From contig NZ_CP025118.1 of assembly GCF_002831665.1 (NCBI RefSeq), positions 3,038,001 through 3,102,000 of the forward strand: 64,000 nucleotides of DNA, given 5' to 3'. Every line of letters begins with the position of its first letter. Position 1 is the stretch's first letter. Under the pieces are notes generated by a model. That model had not been told where the DNA came from and made no database searches. It was given only the letters and a program-made list of their open reading frames with translations. The translations under genes and the position numbers were made by a program. The DNA comes from Lacinutrix sp. Bg11-31. Lineage in GTDB: Bacteria; Bacteroidota; Bacteroidia; Flavobacteriales; Flavobacteriaceae. This document shows positions 19,796 through 29,072 of this stretch, in pieces.

Positions 19796-20575
19796 TTAAT
19801 TATCTACTACAATTTTAAATGGATGTCTTAATCCTTTAAAAGCTTCAAGATCCGCTCTTAAAGAGCCAACAGCTAAATCTGCTTTTATACGTAAAGGTAC
19901 TTTATTTTTATCTTTTGAAACCCAAAGTGTTAAACTTTCTTCTTCTTTAAAAACACGACCAGCCATAACATAAGGTCTAAATTTTAGTGCTTCAATTTTA
20001 CCAAATTCTGTGCTAATAGTTTCTTCTCCTAAATATTTAAGTTTGAAACCATAGTTTTCTTCATCGAAAAACATGTCTAGTTTTATTTCGCCTCCAGCTT
20101 TTAAATTTGAAACATCAAGCTTGTTTCGTAAATGATAAAATAAAGAAACCATGTCTTGGACATTTGGTTTCGTGTTTATTGTTTTCTTAGAATTGTGCCT
20201 TTTATTGTGAACTAATGCTGTGTTTTTATCGTGATCGAAATCTATTTCTATATTCTTTTTATGTCCACCTTCATCAATATCTCTAATAAATTTATAAGGG
20301 ATAATCTTGTCTGTATCAAAATAGCTTTCGTAACGGTCTTTTACTTTAAAAAACCATTTTGCCATTCCTGTTGTCCAACCTTTTCCAACAACATGAAAGA
20401 CAGATTTGCCATCAAGTTCTTTTTCTTTTAAAGATAAAGTTGCATTTCCTGCTTTAAAGAAATTACTATAGCTCATTTTAAATTTAAACCATTCGCCATC
20501 TTGAAAAGCGCCATCTTGTGCTGATGTAATGTTTATTGAGGCTATTGTGATTAGTATTAGTAGTAATTTTTTCAT
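19796..20575 (-). CDS. DUF3108 secreted protein
   Basis: A signal peptide (about 1-19, ending TSAQ) is followed by a domain I recognise as DUF3108. Members share the opening GEWFKFKMSYSNFFKAGNATL, here from residue 27, and a late SLTLWVSKDKNKVPLRI segment. The protein is periplasmic or outer-membrane facing and predicted to be a beta-rich shell like LolA-type carriers. Its function is not established. It is the first gene of the DUF3108-kynA-M23-pgi run, with no gap to kynA, and has a promoter box 76 bases upstream. Confidence 0.85.
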   Translation of the reverse strand: MKKLLLILITIASINITSAQDGAFQDGEWFKFKMSYSNFFKAGNATLSLKEKELDGKSVFHVVGKGWTTGMAKWFFKVKDRYESYFDTDKIIPYKFIRDIDEGGHKKNIEIDFDHDKNTALVHNKRHNSKKTINTKPNVQDMVSLFYHLRNKLDVSNLKAGGEIKLDMFFDEENYGFKLKYLGEETISTEFGKIEALKFRPYVMAGRVFKEEESLTLWVSKDKNKVPLRIKADLAVGSLRADLEAFKGLRHPFKIVVDN

Positions 20576-20650
20576 AAGATTTGAGTTATTGTATTCAACT
20601 TCATTTAAAGCATTTATTGCTTTATAAACTCTAGATTACAATTACTATTC

Positions 20651-20658
20651 CAAAAATA
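20651..20658 (-). promoter_or_regulatory. -7 promoter box for the DUF3108-kynA-M23-pgi operon
   Basis: TATTTTTG on the minus strand, 76 bases before the start at 20575, between that gene and the hppD terminator. Confidence 0.5.
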
Positions 20659-20667
20659 TAAAACAAA

Positions 20668-20699
20668 AAAATGCCATCTAAGAAATAGTTGGCATTTTT
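20668..20699 (-). terminator. Terminator of hppD
   Basis: AAATGCCA and TGGCATTT form the outer stem, with A and T flanks on each side. It lies 26 bases past the hppD stop. Confidence 0.75.
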
Positions 20700-20724
20700 A
20701 ATGATTATTTAACAAATTTTGTTA

Positions 20725-21888
20725 TTAGAGAGTTCCTCGTTTTGCTTGTTCACGTTCTATAGACTCAAATAAAGCTTTAAAGTTACCTGCTCCAAAACCT
20801 TGTGCTCCCATTCTTTGTATGATTTCGAAAAACAAAGTAGGTCTGTCTTCTACTGGTTTTGTAAAAATTTGAAGTAAATAACCTTCTTCGTCTGCATCTA
20901 TCATGATAGACAATTTTTGAAGTTCGCCAATATCTTCTTTCATCATTTCCATGTGTACTCCTAAACGTTCAGGAATTTCATCGTAGTATGCTTGTGGAGG
21001 AGGAGGCAAAAACTCTATTCCTCTAGCTTTTAATTGTGCTACAGTTTTAATAATATCGTCTGTAGCTACTGCAATATGTTGTACACCTGAATCTTCGTAA
21101 AAATCTAAGTATTCTTCGATTTGAGATTTTTTAGCTGCTTTTGCTGGCTCGTTTATTGGAAATTTAATACGCCCATTTCCGTTACTCATTACTTTACTCA
21201 TTAGCGCAGAGTATTCTGTGTGAATTTGTTTATCATCAAAAGATAAAAAGTTTACAAAGCCCATAACGTCTTCGTACCATTTTACCCATTTATTCATTTG
21301 CCCCCAGCCAACATTACCAACCATGTGGTCTATATATTTTAAACCTACTGGTTCTGGATTATAATCGCTTTCCCATGGCTCGAATCCTGGCATAAATGTT
21401 CCTTTGTAGTTTTTACGTTCTACAAACATGTGTACAGTTTCTCCATAAGTGTAGATTCCTGCTCTTACTACTTCTCCAAATTCGTCTTTTTCTACGGTTG
21501 GTTCCATGTACGATTTTGCACCACGTTTTGTGGTTTCTTCGTAAGACTTTCTAGCATCTTCTACCCAAAGAGCCACAACTTTTACACCGTCTCCATGTTT
21601 TACGATGTGGTTGTTAATTTCTGATTTACTGTTTAATGGTGTTGTTAAAACCAAACGGATTTTGTCTTGTTTTAATACATAGCTTACAGAGTCTCTTGAT
21701 CCAGTTTCTAATCCTTTATAGGCGTAAGATTGAAAACCGAATGCTGTTTTATAAAAATGTGCTGCTTGTTTTGCATTACCAACGTAGAATTCTACGTAGT
21801 CTGTTCCTAATAATGGTAGGAAATCTTGTGCACCTTCGAATATTTTTTCTAAACCGTAGTTTACTGATTTTACTTCTTTTTTGCTCAT
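20725..21888 (-). CDS. hppD: 4-hydroxyphenylpyruvate dioxygenase
   Basis: This Fe(II) enzyme converts 4-hydroxyphenylpyruvate to homogentisate in tyrosine breakdown. Two vicinal-oxygen-chelate (glyoxalase-like) halves are visible. The N-terminal half begins DYVEFYVGNAKQAAHFY near residue 30. The C-terminal half carries the iron ligands: His in YIDHMVGNV near 188, His in GVQHIAVATDD near 269 and Glu in the closing LLQIFTKP/FEI segment near 350. The 387 residues fit the family. Its product feeds homogentisate dioxygenase, encoded 213 bases upstream on the same strand. The spacer holds a 13-T run and a palindromic repeat. Confidence 0.96.
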   Translation of the reverse strand: MSKKEVKSVNYGLEKIFEGAQDFLPLLGTDYVEFYVGNAKQAAHFYKTAFGFQSYAYKGLETGSRDSVSYVLKQDKIRLVLTTPLNSKSEINNHIVKHGDGVKVVALWVEDARKSYEETTKRGAKSYMEPTVEKDEFGEVVRAGIYTYGETVHMFVERKNYKGTFMPGFEPWESDYNPEPVGLKYIDHMVGNVGWGQMNKWVKWYEDVMGFVNFLSFDDKQIHTEYSALMSKVMSNGNGRIKFPINEPAKAAKKSQIEEYLDFYEDSGVQHIAVATDDIIKTVAQLKARGIEFLPPPPQAYYDEIPERLGVHMEMMKEDIGELQKLSIMIDADEEGYLLQIFTKPVEDRPTLFFEIIQRMGAQGFGAGNFKALFESIEREQAKRGTL

Positions 21889-22074
21889 GTTATTTATTTC
21901 TTAATCTTTCCACTGGAAAGAAGCTCAACTTACTAAATTGAGCCTGTTATTTTAATTAAGCTAATACTTAGTAGGTGTTTTAGCGCTGATTGAAACGGTA
22001 TCCTTTTTTTTTTTTTCAAAAAAGATATAGTGTAAAGCAGGAAATAGCTTCTAATAATTTTTGTTTTAAATAGG

Positions 22075-22092
22075 TTCCTGCCTGCGCAGGAA
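22075..22092. repeat. Dispersed palindromic repeat, copy 1
   Basis: TTCCTGC, loop CTGC, GCAGGAA. It lies 9 bases past the stop of hmgA. The same 18 bases occur at 62111-62128, before yraN. No U tract follows in either direction, so it is not a plain terminator. Confidence 0.7.
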
Positions 22093-22101
22093 TGACAAAT
22101 T

Positions 22102-23262
22102 TTAATGATCTAACCAAGATTTATAATAATCTTCGTCGGCAATTTTCATGGCTTCTTCTGTAACCATTAACGGTTTAAAGGTGTCGACCATGACTGCTAA
22201 TTCTTCGGTTTTAGTTTTACCAATACTTTTTTCTGCGGTTCCTGGGTGTGGACCATGTGGTATTCCTGCTGGATGCAGAGAAATGTGACCTTGGTCTATA
22301 TCGTTTCGGCTCATGAAATCGCCATCTACGTAATACAGTACTTCGTCGCTATCGATATTGCTGTGGTTGTAAGGCGCAGGAATACTTTGCGGATGATAAT
22401 CGTACATGCGTGGCACGAAACTACAGATTACAAAGGCATCAGTTTCGAAGGTTTGGTGCACTGGTGGTGGTTGGTGTACGCGACCTGTAATGGGTTCGAA
22501 ATCGTGAATTGAAAGCGCATATGGGTAATTGTAACCATCGTAACCCACAACATCGAATGGATGTGAGGCGTAAACCATATCGAAAATATCGTCTTGTTTT
22601 TTAACTTTCATTAAAAAGTCTCCAGATTCGTTATTGGTTTCTAGTTCGTATGGTCTGCGTATATCGCGTTCGCAAAATGGTGAATGTTCTAATAATTGAC
22701 CAAAATGATTTCTATAGCGTTTTGGCGTGTAAATTGGTCTGCGAGATTCTACAATAAAGAGTCTGTTGTCTTCAGTATCGAAGTCTATTTTATAGATTAT
22801 GCCTCGCGGAATTATTAAATAATCGCCATATTTAAAGTCTAAATTACCAAGATGTGTTCTTAGTTTTCCTGAGCCTTTGTGGATGAATATCATTTCGTCT
22901 GCATCAGAATTTTTATAAAAATAGTCTTCTGTAGAGTGTTTTGGTGCTGCTAGAATTATGGTACAATCGCTGTTTGTTAGAACGGCTTTTCGGCTTTTTA
23001 AATAATCGTTTTCTGGTTTTACCTGAAAGCCTCTAAAACGATAGGATTGTAAGTGATTTTCTTTTGCAATTTTAGGCGCAACACTGTATTGTTTTTTTAT
23101 TTCTTTTACTTGTGTTGGAGGTTGTTCGTGGTAAGAGTTTGTACTCATACCATCGAAACCTATGGTTCCAAAAAGTTGTTCGGAATATAAAGACCCATCT
23201 TTTTTTCTAAATTGTGTGTGTCTTTTATGTGGAATGTTTCCTAGTTTGTGATAAAACGGCAT
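22102..23262 (-). CDS. hmgA: Homogentisate 1,2-dioxygenase
   Basis: This Fe(II) enzyme opens the ring of homogentisate to maleylacetoacetate, the step after HppD. The 386-residue cupin-type protein carries HPAGIPHGPHPGTAEKSIG near residue 330, with the metal-binding and catalytic His cluster, and GSGKLRTHLGNLDFKYGDYLIIPRG in the N-terminal cupin half. It is first in the hmgA-hppD pair. The fumarylacetoacetase and isomerase needed to finish the pathway are not in the window. Confidence 0.94.
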   Translation of the reverse strand: MPFYHKLGNIPHKRHTQFRKKDGSLYSEQLFGTIGFDGMSTNSYHEQPPTQVKEIKKQYSVAPKIAKENHLQSYRFRGFQVKPENDYLKSRKAVLTNSDCTIILAAPKHSTEDYFYKNSDADEMIFIHKGSGKLRTHLGNLDFKYGDYLIIPRGIIYKIDFDTEDNRLFIVESRRPIYTPKRYRNHFGQLLEHSPFCERDIRRPYELETNNESGDFLMKVKKQDDIFDMVYASHPFDVVGYDGYNYPYALSIHDFEPITGRVHQPPPVHQTFETDAFVICSFVPRMYDYHPQSIPAPYNHSNIDSDEVLYYVDGDFMSRNDIDQGHISLHPAGIPHGPHPGTAEKSIGKTKTEELAVMVDTFKPLMVTEEAMKIADEDYYKSWLDH

Positions 23263-23456
23263 TTTTAAGTTTTTTAAGTTAAAAATTTAAAGTATAAAGT
23301 TAGACTTTTTACTTTACTAAATGCGAAATAAAGGAATGGGTAGGTTACTCTGGATTTCTTTTAATAAGAAATTTTAGAAAGGTTAACATGTCTTGCCAAG
23401 AGTTATACATCATTAACAAATATCGTGATTTTTTTGGAGTTAAGAAAATGTAATTT

Positions 23457-25706
23457 TTAAAACCAAAATCCTAAATTGAAAAACCAATAGGTTTCCTTTG
23501 TTTCTGGGGAAAAGGTTGCTTTTGCTTCTATGGGTCCCAAAAATGTTTCTACACCATAACCAAGTGCGTAACCTGAATAATCTGGTAGTGAAAACCACTC
23601 AATGTCTTCTGAGCTGAATAAATCATCTTCTACATTTGCATAGTTTGCCGCAAGCGTTATGTGGTGTTTGTTTGTTATTTCGTAGTCCAGATTTATAGTT
23701 CCTTTTATAAAACTATCTCCTGGAAGTGATAGGTAATCGTAGCCATAAAAAGTTTTAAAATTATTAATAAAATTGTTAGCATAGCCACCCAAAACGAAAT
23801 CTAAGTATTTAGTATCGTTACCATTAATTTTAGCGCCTGCTTCACTACTAATATTAGCGCTTAGTTTTGGAGTTAATTTGTGTGCGTAACCTAAACCTGC
23901 TTTAATAATAGAAAACTCAGTGAAATTCTTGTTGAAATCTGAAGAAAAAAGATAAAGATTAAAATCGCTATTAAAATAAAAGCCTTCGTTAGGATAATAT
24001 TTATTATCGAAAGAATCGAACCTTAAATTAGCAAAAGTACTTACGTAATCGCTTTTGTCGAATGTTGTTTTATTTTGATTAGATGAAGACAAAACGGTTT
24101 CCGATGTTATTTTTAACCGTTTATGTTCTGCTCCAAGTGTTAAAGATAAATCGTTTTTATATTGTGTTTGTATAAAAACTTTATTGGTAATATCTGTAAC
24201 CTTAATACCTAGTTTATTAACTCCTGAAGCTGTTATTGCTTGTTGAGATAATAAAGCAGCGGCAGGAACACTTTTGTCGAACTCATTATAGCGTGAGCTT
24301 AAACCAACACTCCAGTAGAATCCTTTATCTATATAATATTCAAAATTATATCTAACATTATCTCCTGCAATTAAATCTAGAGACATAACATCATTCTTAA
24401 ATAGCACTTGTTTTTTTGTAATATTAGCTAATAGCGCACTTTTATATAAGCCATCGTAATGCAGACCAAATTTAAGAGCAGTTGTTTTTTTTGTTTCAGT
24501 AATTTCTGTCTGTAAATCATAACCAGAAACACCATCAATAACCGATGGTACTAGTTTATAGGTAAAGCTGTCAAAATTATTTGTGCCAACTAAATTGTTT
24601 GCTCCACTAATAAAACGCTTATAGCTTACTTTTTCGAATTGCTTTAGTTTTAATTTTCCTAACACATAAGAAATAGTATAGTTGTCTAAACCTTTAAATA
24701 ATATTTGATTTATTTGAAGGCTATCTGGTGTTTTGAGCTCAATAAATTTTGTTCTCTTATTTTTTTGTTTTTTTGCTAGTTCAGTTAATTCGTAACCTTT
24801 TAATTTTGCTGCTATTTCTCCATTTTCAACAATTTTTTCACCATCATCAAAAGACACAACATTATATTTTGTGATGTCTGGTTTAATGTAAATATCTGTT
24901 TTTATTGCTTTAACCTTCATATCATTTATGGTACGAAAATTATTTATTTGAAATAATATCGCAGGAGCTGAAGATAGGTCGCTTCTATTAGCAAGTCCAT
25001 CTTGCACATCTACACCAATAATTACATCTATGCCTTTTGCACGTAACTCGTCTATAGGATAATTATTAGTTACACCACCATCTATTAATAATTGCTCGTC
25101 TATTATTACAGGTTGAAACAACGAAGGAAATGCGCTACTCGCTTTTACAGCTTGTGCCAAATTACCTTTGTCTAATAGTACAGGTTGCCCTGTTTCTATA
25201 TTAGTAGCCATGCAAAAAAACGGGATTGGGAGTTTGCTAAAATCGTCTATGTTATTAACATGCAAGGTTAGTTTAGACAACAAGTTAAAGGTGTTTTGAC
25301 CTCTTGAAAGCGCTGATGGTAGATGTACTTTAAATTTGTCGAATGGTAATATTACTGCGTACTTTTCGTTGTTTTCACGTTCGTAAAATGTTTTTGCTGC
25401 TCTTGGAATTTCATCGTTCAACATTTTATCGAAATCCACGTCTTTAAAAATGGAGTCTAATTGATTTCCAGAATATCCTGAAGCATAGAGCGATCCTATT
25501 ATAGCTCCCATGCTTGTTCCTGCAATGTAATCTATGCGTACGCCTAAGCTATCTATAACTTTTAAAACGCCAATATGTGCTAAGCCTTTTGCGCCACCAC
25601 CACTTAGAACCAAACCTATTCTTGGTTCTTTAGCTGTTTTTTCTTGTGCAAATACGTTAGTATTTAATATTGTTAATAGCAATATTGCGATGATAAATGG
25701 TTTCAT
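23457..25706 (-). CDS. Patatin-like phospholipase fused to an outer-membrane beta-barrel
   Basis: A signal peptide (1-20) leads into a patatin domain (about 30-290): oxyanion loop GGGAKG at residues 36-41, nucleophile GTSMG at 63-67 (Ser65) and the catalytic Asp in IDGGVTNNYP near 210. A POTRA-like segment (about 315-385) and a C-terminal Omp85/surface-antigen-type barrel, ending in a terminal Phe (FFNLGFWF), follow. The layout is that of type Vd secreted lipases such as PlpD. The Ser-Asp dyad is intact, so it is probably an active lipase at or outside the outer membrane. It stands alone, with 194 bases to hmgA in which I see no gene. Confidence 0.93.
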   Translation of the reverse strand: MKPFIIAILLLTILNTNVFAQEKTAKEPRIGLVLSGGGAKGLAHIGVLKVIDSLGVRIDYIAGTSMGAIIGSLYASGYSGNQLDSIFKDVDFDKMLNDEIPRAAKTFYERENNEKYAVILPFDKFKVHLPSALSRGQNTFNLLSKLTLHVNNIDDFSKLPIPFFCMATNIETGQPVLLDKGNLAQAVKASSAFPSLFQPVIIDEQLLIDGGVTNNYPIDELRAKGIDVIIGVDVQDGLANRSDLSSAPAILFQINNFRTINDMKVKAIKTDIYIKPDITKYNVVSFDDGEKIVENGEIAAKLKGYELTELAKKQKNKRTKFIELKTPDSLQINQILFKGLDNYTISYVLGKLKLKQFEKVSYKRFISGANNLVGTNNFDSFTYKLVPSVIDGVSGYDLQTEITETKKTTALKFGLHYDGLYKSALLANITKKQVLFKNDVMSLDLIAGDNVRYNFEYYIDKGFYWSVGLSSRYNEFDKSVPAAALLSQQAITASGVNKLGIKVTDITNKVFIQTQYKNDLSLTLGAEHKRLKITSETVLSSSNQNKTTFDKSDYVSTFANLRFDSFDNKYYPNEGFYFNSDFNLYLFSSDFNKNFTEFSIIKAGLGYAHKLTPKLSANISSEAGAKINGNDTKYLDFVLGGYANNFINNFKTFYGYDYLSLPGDSFIKGTINLDYEITNKHHITLAANYANVEDDLFSSEDIEWFSLPDYSGYALGYGVETFLGPIEAKATFSPETKETYWFFNLGFWF

Positions 25707-25793
25707 GTGTTTTTATTTATTGTTTTTAGCGGTCACATGTTGTTCGCTATTAATCATTCCGTTTACGATAAAATGTTATCATGCTCGTTTCAT

Positions 25794-27596
25794 TTAATCG
25801 TTTTCGGTTTTATGATAATAGCTATAAATTTTTTCTGCTCTCGAAACACCTACAACCTGTTCAAGTTCATCTAATTTTGCATTAGCAATTCGTTTTGCAG
25901 ACTTAAATTCTTTTAACAAATCTATAATGGTTTTTTCGCCAATTCCAGGAATGGTTTCCATTTCTGTGTTTAACGCTTGTTTACTTCTTTTATTTCTGTG
26001 ATGTTCTATTCCGAAACGATGCGCTTCGTTTCTTAATTGTTGTATAATTTTTAGTGTTTCGCTTTTTTTATCTAAATATAGTGGAATTGGATCGTCTGGA
26101 TAGAATAATTCTTCTAAACGTTTGGCAATTCCTATAATTGCGATTTTGTTTCTTAACCCTAAAGCGTCTAAACTTTTTAAAGCTGAAGATAATTGTCCTT
26201 TTCCACCATCAATAATTATTAATTGTGGTAATGGTTCTTTTTCATCGAGTAAACGTTTGTAGCGTCTAAAAACAACTTCTTCCATAGAAGCAAAATCGTC
26301 TGGACCCACAACAGTTTTAATATTAAAATTTCTGTAGTCTCGTTTGCTAGGTTTACCATTTTTAAAAACCACACATGCTGCTACAGGATTAGTACCTTGT
26401 ATGTTAGAATTGTCGAAACATTCTATATGTCTTGGTTCTTCGCCCAAACGTAAGTCTTTTTTCATTTGCGCCATAATACGTTTGACGTGGCGATCTGGAT
26501 CTGTTATTTTAACTTGCTTAAAACGTTCCATTCTGTAATATTTTGCATTACGAATAGAGAGGTCTAAAATCTTCTTTTTATCTCCTAGTTGAGGTAGGCT
26601 TACTTTAATTTCATTACCAACCGCAACATGAAAAGGCACATAGATCTCTTTTGAATTTGAGTTAAAACGCCCACGAATTTCAATAATAGCGAGTTCTAAT
26701 AATTGCTTATCTGTTTCATCTAATTTTTTTTTAATTTCTAAAGTATGTGAGCGTATAATTGAACCATAAGATATTTGAAGAAAATTTATGTAACCATAGA
26801 TTTCATCACTTACAATCGAAAAGACATCTACGTTACTAATTTTTGGGTTTATTATGGTTGACTTGGATTGGTAATTTTCTAGAACCTCAATTTTCTCCTT
26901 AATTTTCTGAGCGTCTTCAAACAACATTTCTTCAGCAAATAAATACATTTGCTGCTTAAACTGTTCTAGCGAATCTTTAAAGTTTCCTTTTAAAATAGCT
27001 CTTATAGCTTCTATGTTTTCATGATAACTTCCTTCTGTTTCTCTGCCTTCGCATGCGCCTTTACAATTTCCTAAATGGTATTCTAAACAGACTTTAAACT
27101 TTCCTGAATTTACATTTTCTTGAGATAATTTATAATTACAGGTTCGTAATTTATAAAGTCCTTTTATTAAACCCAACAAAGTTTTAACCGTTTTCATACT
27201 AGTGTAGGGCCCAAAATACTCGCTGCCATCTTTAATTACGCGACGTGTAGGGAATACTCTTGGAAAACGTTCGTTTTTAATACAAATCCACGGATAGGTT
27301 TTGTCGTCTTTTAATAGAACATTATATCGTGGTTTATGTTTTTTAATTAAGTTATTCTCTAATAATAAAGCATCGGTTTCGGTTTCAACAACAATGTGTT
27401 TTATGTTCACTATTTTACTTACTAAAACTCGCGTTTTTCCGTTTTCGTGCGTTTTAGTGAAATAAGAAGAGACTCTTTTTTTTAGGTTTTTGGCTTTTCC
27501 AACATAGATAATAGTTCCTTCAGCATCATAATACTGATACACACCAGGAGAATTTGGTAGGGTTTTTAACTGTATTTCTAGCGAAGGATTATCCAT
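25794..27596 (-). CDS. uvrC: UvrABC system protein C
   Basis: UvrC makes both incisions around a lesion in nucleotide excision repair, acting with UvrB. Domains in order: GIY-YIG nuclease (about 12-95, SPGVYQYYDAEGTIIYVGKAK), a cysteine cluster near 155-180, the UVR motif that binds UvrB (FEDAQKIKEKIEVLENYQ near 223), the RNase-H-like second nuclease domain (ECFDNSNIQGTNPVAACV near 392) and a helix-hairpin-helix pair at the end (IPGIGEKTIIDLL). The 600 residues match the family. A -7 box lies only 6-13 bases before the start codon, so the message may have almost no leader. Confidence 0.97.
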   Translation of the reverse strand: MDNPSLEIQLKTLPNSPGVYQYYDAEGTIIYVGKAKNLKKRVSSYFTKTHENGKTRVLVSKIVNIKHIVVETETDALLLENNLIKKHKPRYNVLLKDDKTYPWICIKNERFPRVFPTRRVIKDGSEYFGPYTSMKTVKTLLGLIKGLYKLRTCNYKLSQENVNSGKFKVCLEYHLGNCKGACEGRETEGSYHENIEAIRAILKGNFKDSLEQFKQQMYLFAEEMLFEDAQKIKEKIEVLENYQSKSTIINPKISNVDVFSIVSDEIYGYINFLQISYGSIIRSHTLEIKKKLDETDKQLLELAIIEIRGRFNSNSKEIYVPFHVAVGNEIKVSLPQLGDKKKILDLSIRNAKYYRMERFKQVKITDPDRHVKRIMAQMKKDLRLGEEPRHIECFDNSNIQGTNPVAACVVFKNGKPSKRDYRNFNIKTVVGPDDFASMEEVVFRRYKRLLDEKEPLPQLIIIDGGKGQLSSALKSLDALGLRNKIAIIGIAKRLEELFYPDDPIPLYLDKKSETLKIIQQLRNEAHRFGIEHHRNKRSKQALNTEMETIPGIGEKTIIDLLKEFKSAKRIANAKLDELEQVVGVSRAEKIYSYYHKTEND

Positions 27597-27601
27597 TAAC
27601 C

Positions 27602-27609
27602 CAAAGATA
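27602..27609 (-). promoter_or_regulatory. -7 promoter box for uvrC
   Basis: TATCTTTG on the minus strand, ending 6 bases before the uvrC ATG. If used, transcription would begin within a few bases of the start codon. Confidence 0.4.
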
Positions 27610-27703
27610 ATACTTAAAAAATATTTTAGATAGTAATTATGATTGCAAGATTAGTTTAATCCAAGTTTTTTATTACTTTGCAGCATTAATTTAAGTTAGA
27701 AAA

Positions 27704-28141
27704 ATGCCCAAAAAAATTATAGGCAGAATAGATAAAGTAGATTTTCCAACGCTTGATTTATTTGATATAGATATTAAAATAGATACAGGAGCTTTTACAT
27801 CTTCTATGCATTGTCACCAAGTAGTAGAAGAAGATAATTTACTAAAATGTTTGTTTTTTGATAAAGAACATCCAAATTATAACAAAAAAATTATAGTTTT
27901 TAAAAACTACTCTACAACTAAAGTAAAGAGTAGTAATGGGATGGTTCAAAAAAGATACATCGTAAAAACGTCTGTTATACTTTTTGAAAAGAAATATAAA
28001 ATAGATCTTACTTTAAGTACTAGGTCTGAAATGAAATATCCTATTTTAATTGGGAGAAAATTTCTATCTAAAAAATTTCTTGTAGATATTAATTTAAAAA
28101 ACTTATCTTATCTAAAGAAAAGAGACCTCCAAATAAAATAA
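27704..28141 (+). CDS. Retropepsin-like aspartic protease, RimB / 'ATP-dependent zinc protease' family
   Basis: The sequence opens IGRIDKVDFPTLDLFDIDIKI followed by the active-site motif DTGA at residues 27-30. A later hydrophobic YPILIGRKFL segment matches the family (PF05618). The common name 'ATP-dependent zinc protease' is misleading, since the fold is that of retroviral aspartic proteases. In rim operons of other bacteria a member (RimB) is reported to trim glutamate tails added by RimK. Here rimK follows after 59 bases and an AstE-like peptidase comes next, which supports that role by context. At 145 residues it is typical. The acid dyad would come from a homodimer. Confidence 0.88.
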   Translation: MPKKIIGRIDKVDFPTLDLFDIDIKIDTGAFTSSMHCHQVVEEDNLLKCLFFDKEHPNYNKKIIVFKNYSTTKVKSSNGMVQKRYIVKTSVILFEKKYKIDLTLSTRSEMKYPILIGRKFLSKKFLVDINLKNLSYLKKRDLQIK

Positions 28142-28164
28142 TCCTAAAATACATCAAATAATAC

Positions 28165-28172
28165 TATTTTTG
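28165..28172 (+). promoter_or_regulatory. -7 promoter box before rimK
   Basis: TATTTTTG, 28 bases before the rimK ATG, in the only gap of more than 3 bases within the rimK operon. It may give rimK its own transcription. Confidence 0.4.
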
Positions 28173-28200
28173 ATAAATAATACTATATCAATTTAAAATC

Positions 28201-29070
28201 ATGAAAATAATAATACTATCTAGAAACGCTCATTTATATTCTACTAAACGTCTTATTGAGGCTGCGAAAAAGCGTAAACACGAGGTTGAAGTAATAGATC
28301 CTTTAATGTGCGATATTATTATAGAGAAGAAAAACCCAAAAGTTATCTTTAAAGGAAGAACTTTAGAGTGTGATGCTATTATACCTAGAATTGGTGCTTC
28401 TGTAACTTTTTACGGGACAGCTGTTGTAAGACAGTTTGAAATGATGAAAGTGTTTTCGGCTGTAGAATCTCAAGCCTTAGTGAGATCAAGAGATAAGCTA
28501 CGTAGCTTACAAGTACTATCTAGAGCTGGTTTAGGAATGCCAAAAACGGTGTTTTCTAATTATGCGAAAGACGTACAAAGTATGATTGAATATGTAGGTG
28601 GTGCACCTCTAGTAATTAAATTATTAGAAGGTACGCAAGGATTAGGTGTTGTATTGGCAGAAACAAATAACGCAGCAGAGTCTGTAATCGAGGCTTTTAA
28701 TGGATTACAAGCACGTGTTATTGTTCAAGAATTTATTAGAGAATCTAAAGGTGCAGACCTTCGTGCTTTTATTGTTGATGGCGTAGTTGTTGGAGCAATG
28801 AAACGTCAAGGTAAAGAAGGTGAGTTTAGATCTAATTTACATAGAGGAGGAAGTGCTAATATAATTGAACTTTCAGATGAAGAAGAAAATGCTGCTTTAA
28901 AAGCTGCGAAATCTCTTGGTTTGGGTATTTGTGGTGTAGATTTACTGCAATCTGCTCGTGGCCCTTTAGTTTTAGAAGTTAATTCTTCGCCTGGATTAGA
29001 AGGTATCGAAACTGCTACCAAAAAAGATATTGCATCTACTATTATTCGTTATATTGAACGACATGTTTAA
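28201..29070 (+). CDS. rimK: RimK-type ATP-grasp glutamate ligase
   Basis: RimK adds glutamate residues to the C-terminus of ribosomal protein S6 and can make poly-alpha-glutamate. The 289-residue protein has the RimK N-terminal domain ([18 protein letters not shown]) and an ATP-grasp domain from about 100 ([17 protein letters not shown] and [19 protein letters not shown]). The metal-binding end reads [21 protein letters not shown]. All are intact. It is followed after 2 bases by an AstE-like zinc carboxypeptidase and preceded by a retropepsin-like protease, giving one ligase and two candidate removers of its product. Confidence 0.94.
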   Translation: MKIIILSRNAHLYSTKRLIEAAKKRKHEVEVIDPLMCDIIIEKKNPKVIFKGRTLECDAIIPRIGASVTFYGTAVVRQFEMMKVFSAVESQALVRSRDKLRSLQVLSRAGLGMPKTVFSNYAKDVQSMIEYVGGAPLVIKLLEGTQGLGVVLAETNNAAESVIEAFNGLQARVIVQEFIRESKGADLRAFIVDGVVVGAMKRQGKEGEFRSNLHRGGSANIIELSDEEENAALKAAKSLGLGICGVDLLQSARGPLVLEVNSSPGLEGIETATKKDIASTIIRYIERHV

Positions 29071-29072
29071 TT

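Noticed and set aside
23387..23452. Short frame of about 21 codons upstream of the patatin gene
   Set aside because: Too short, no promoter box at the right distance, and no recognisable features.
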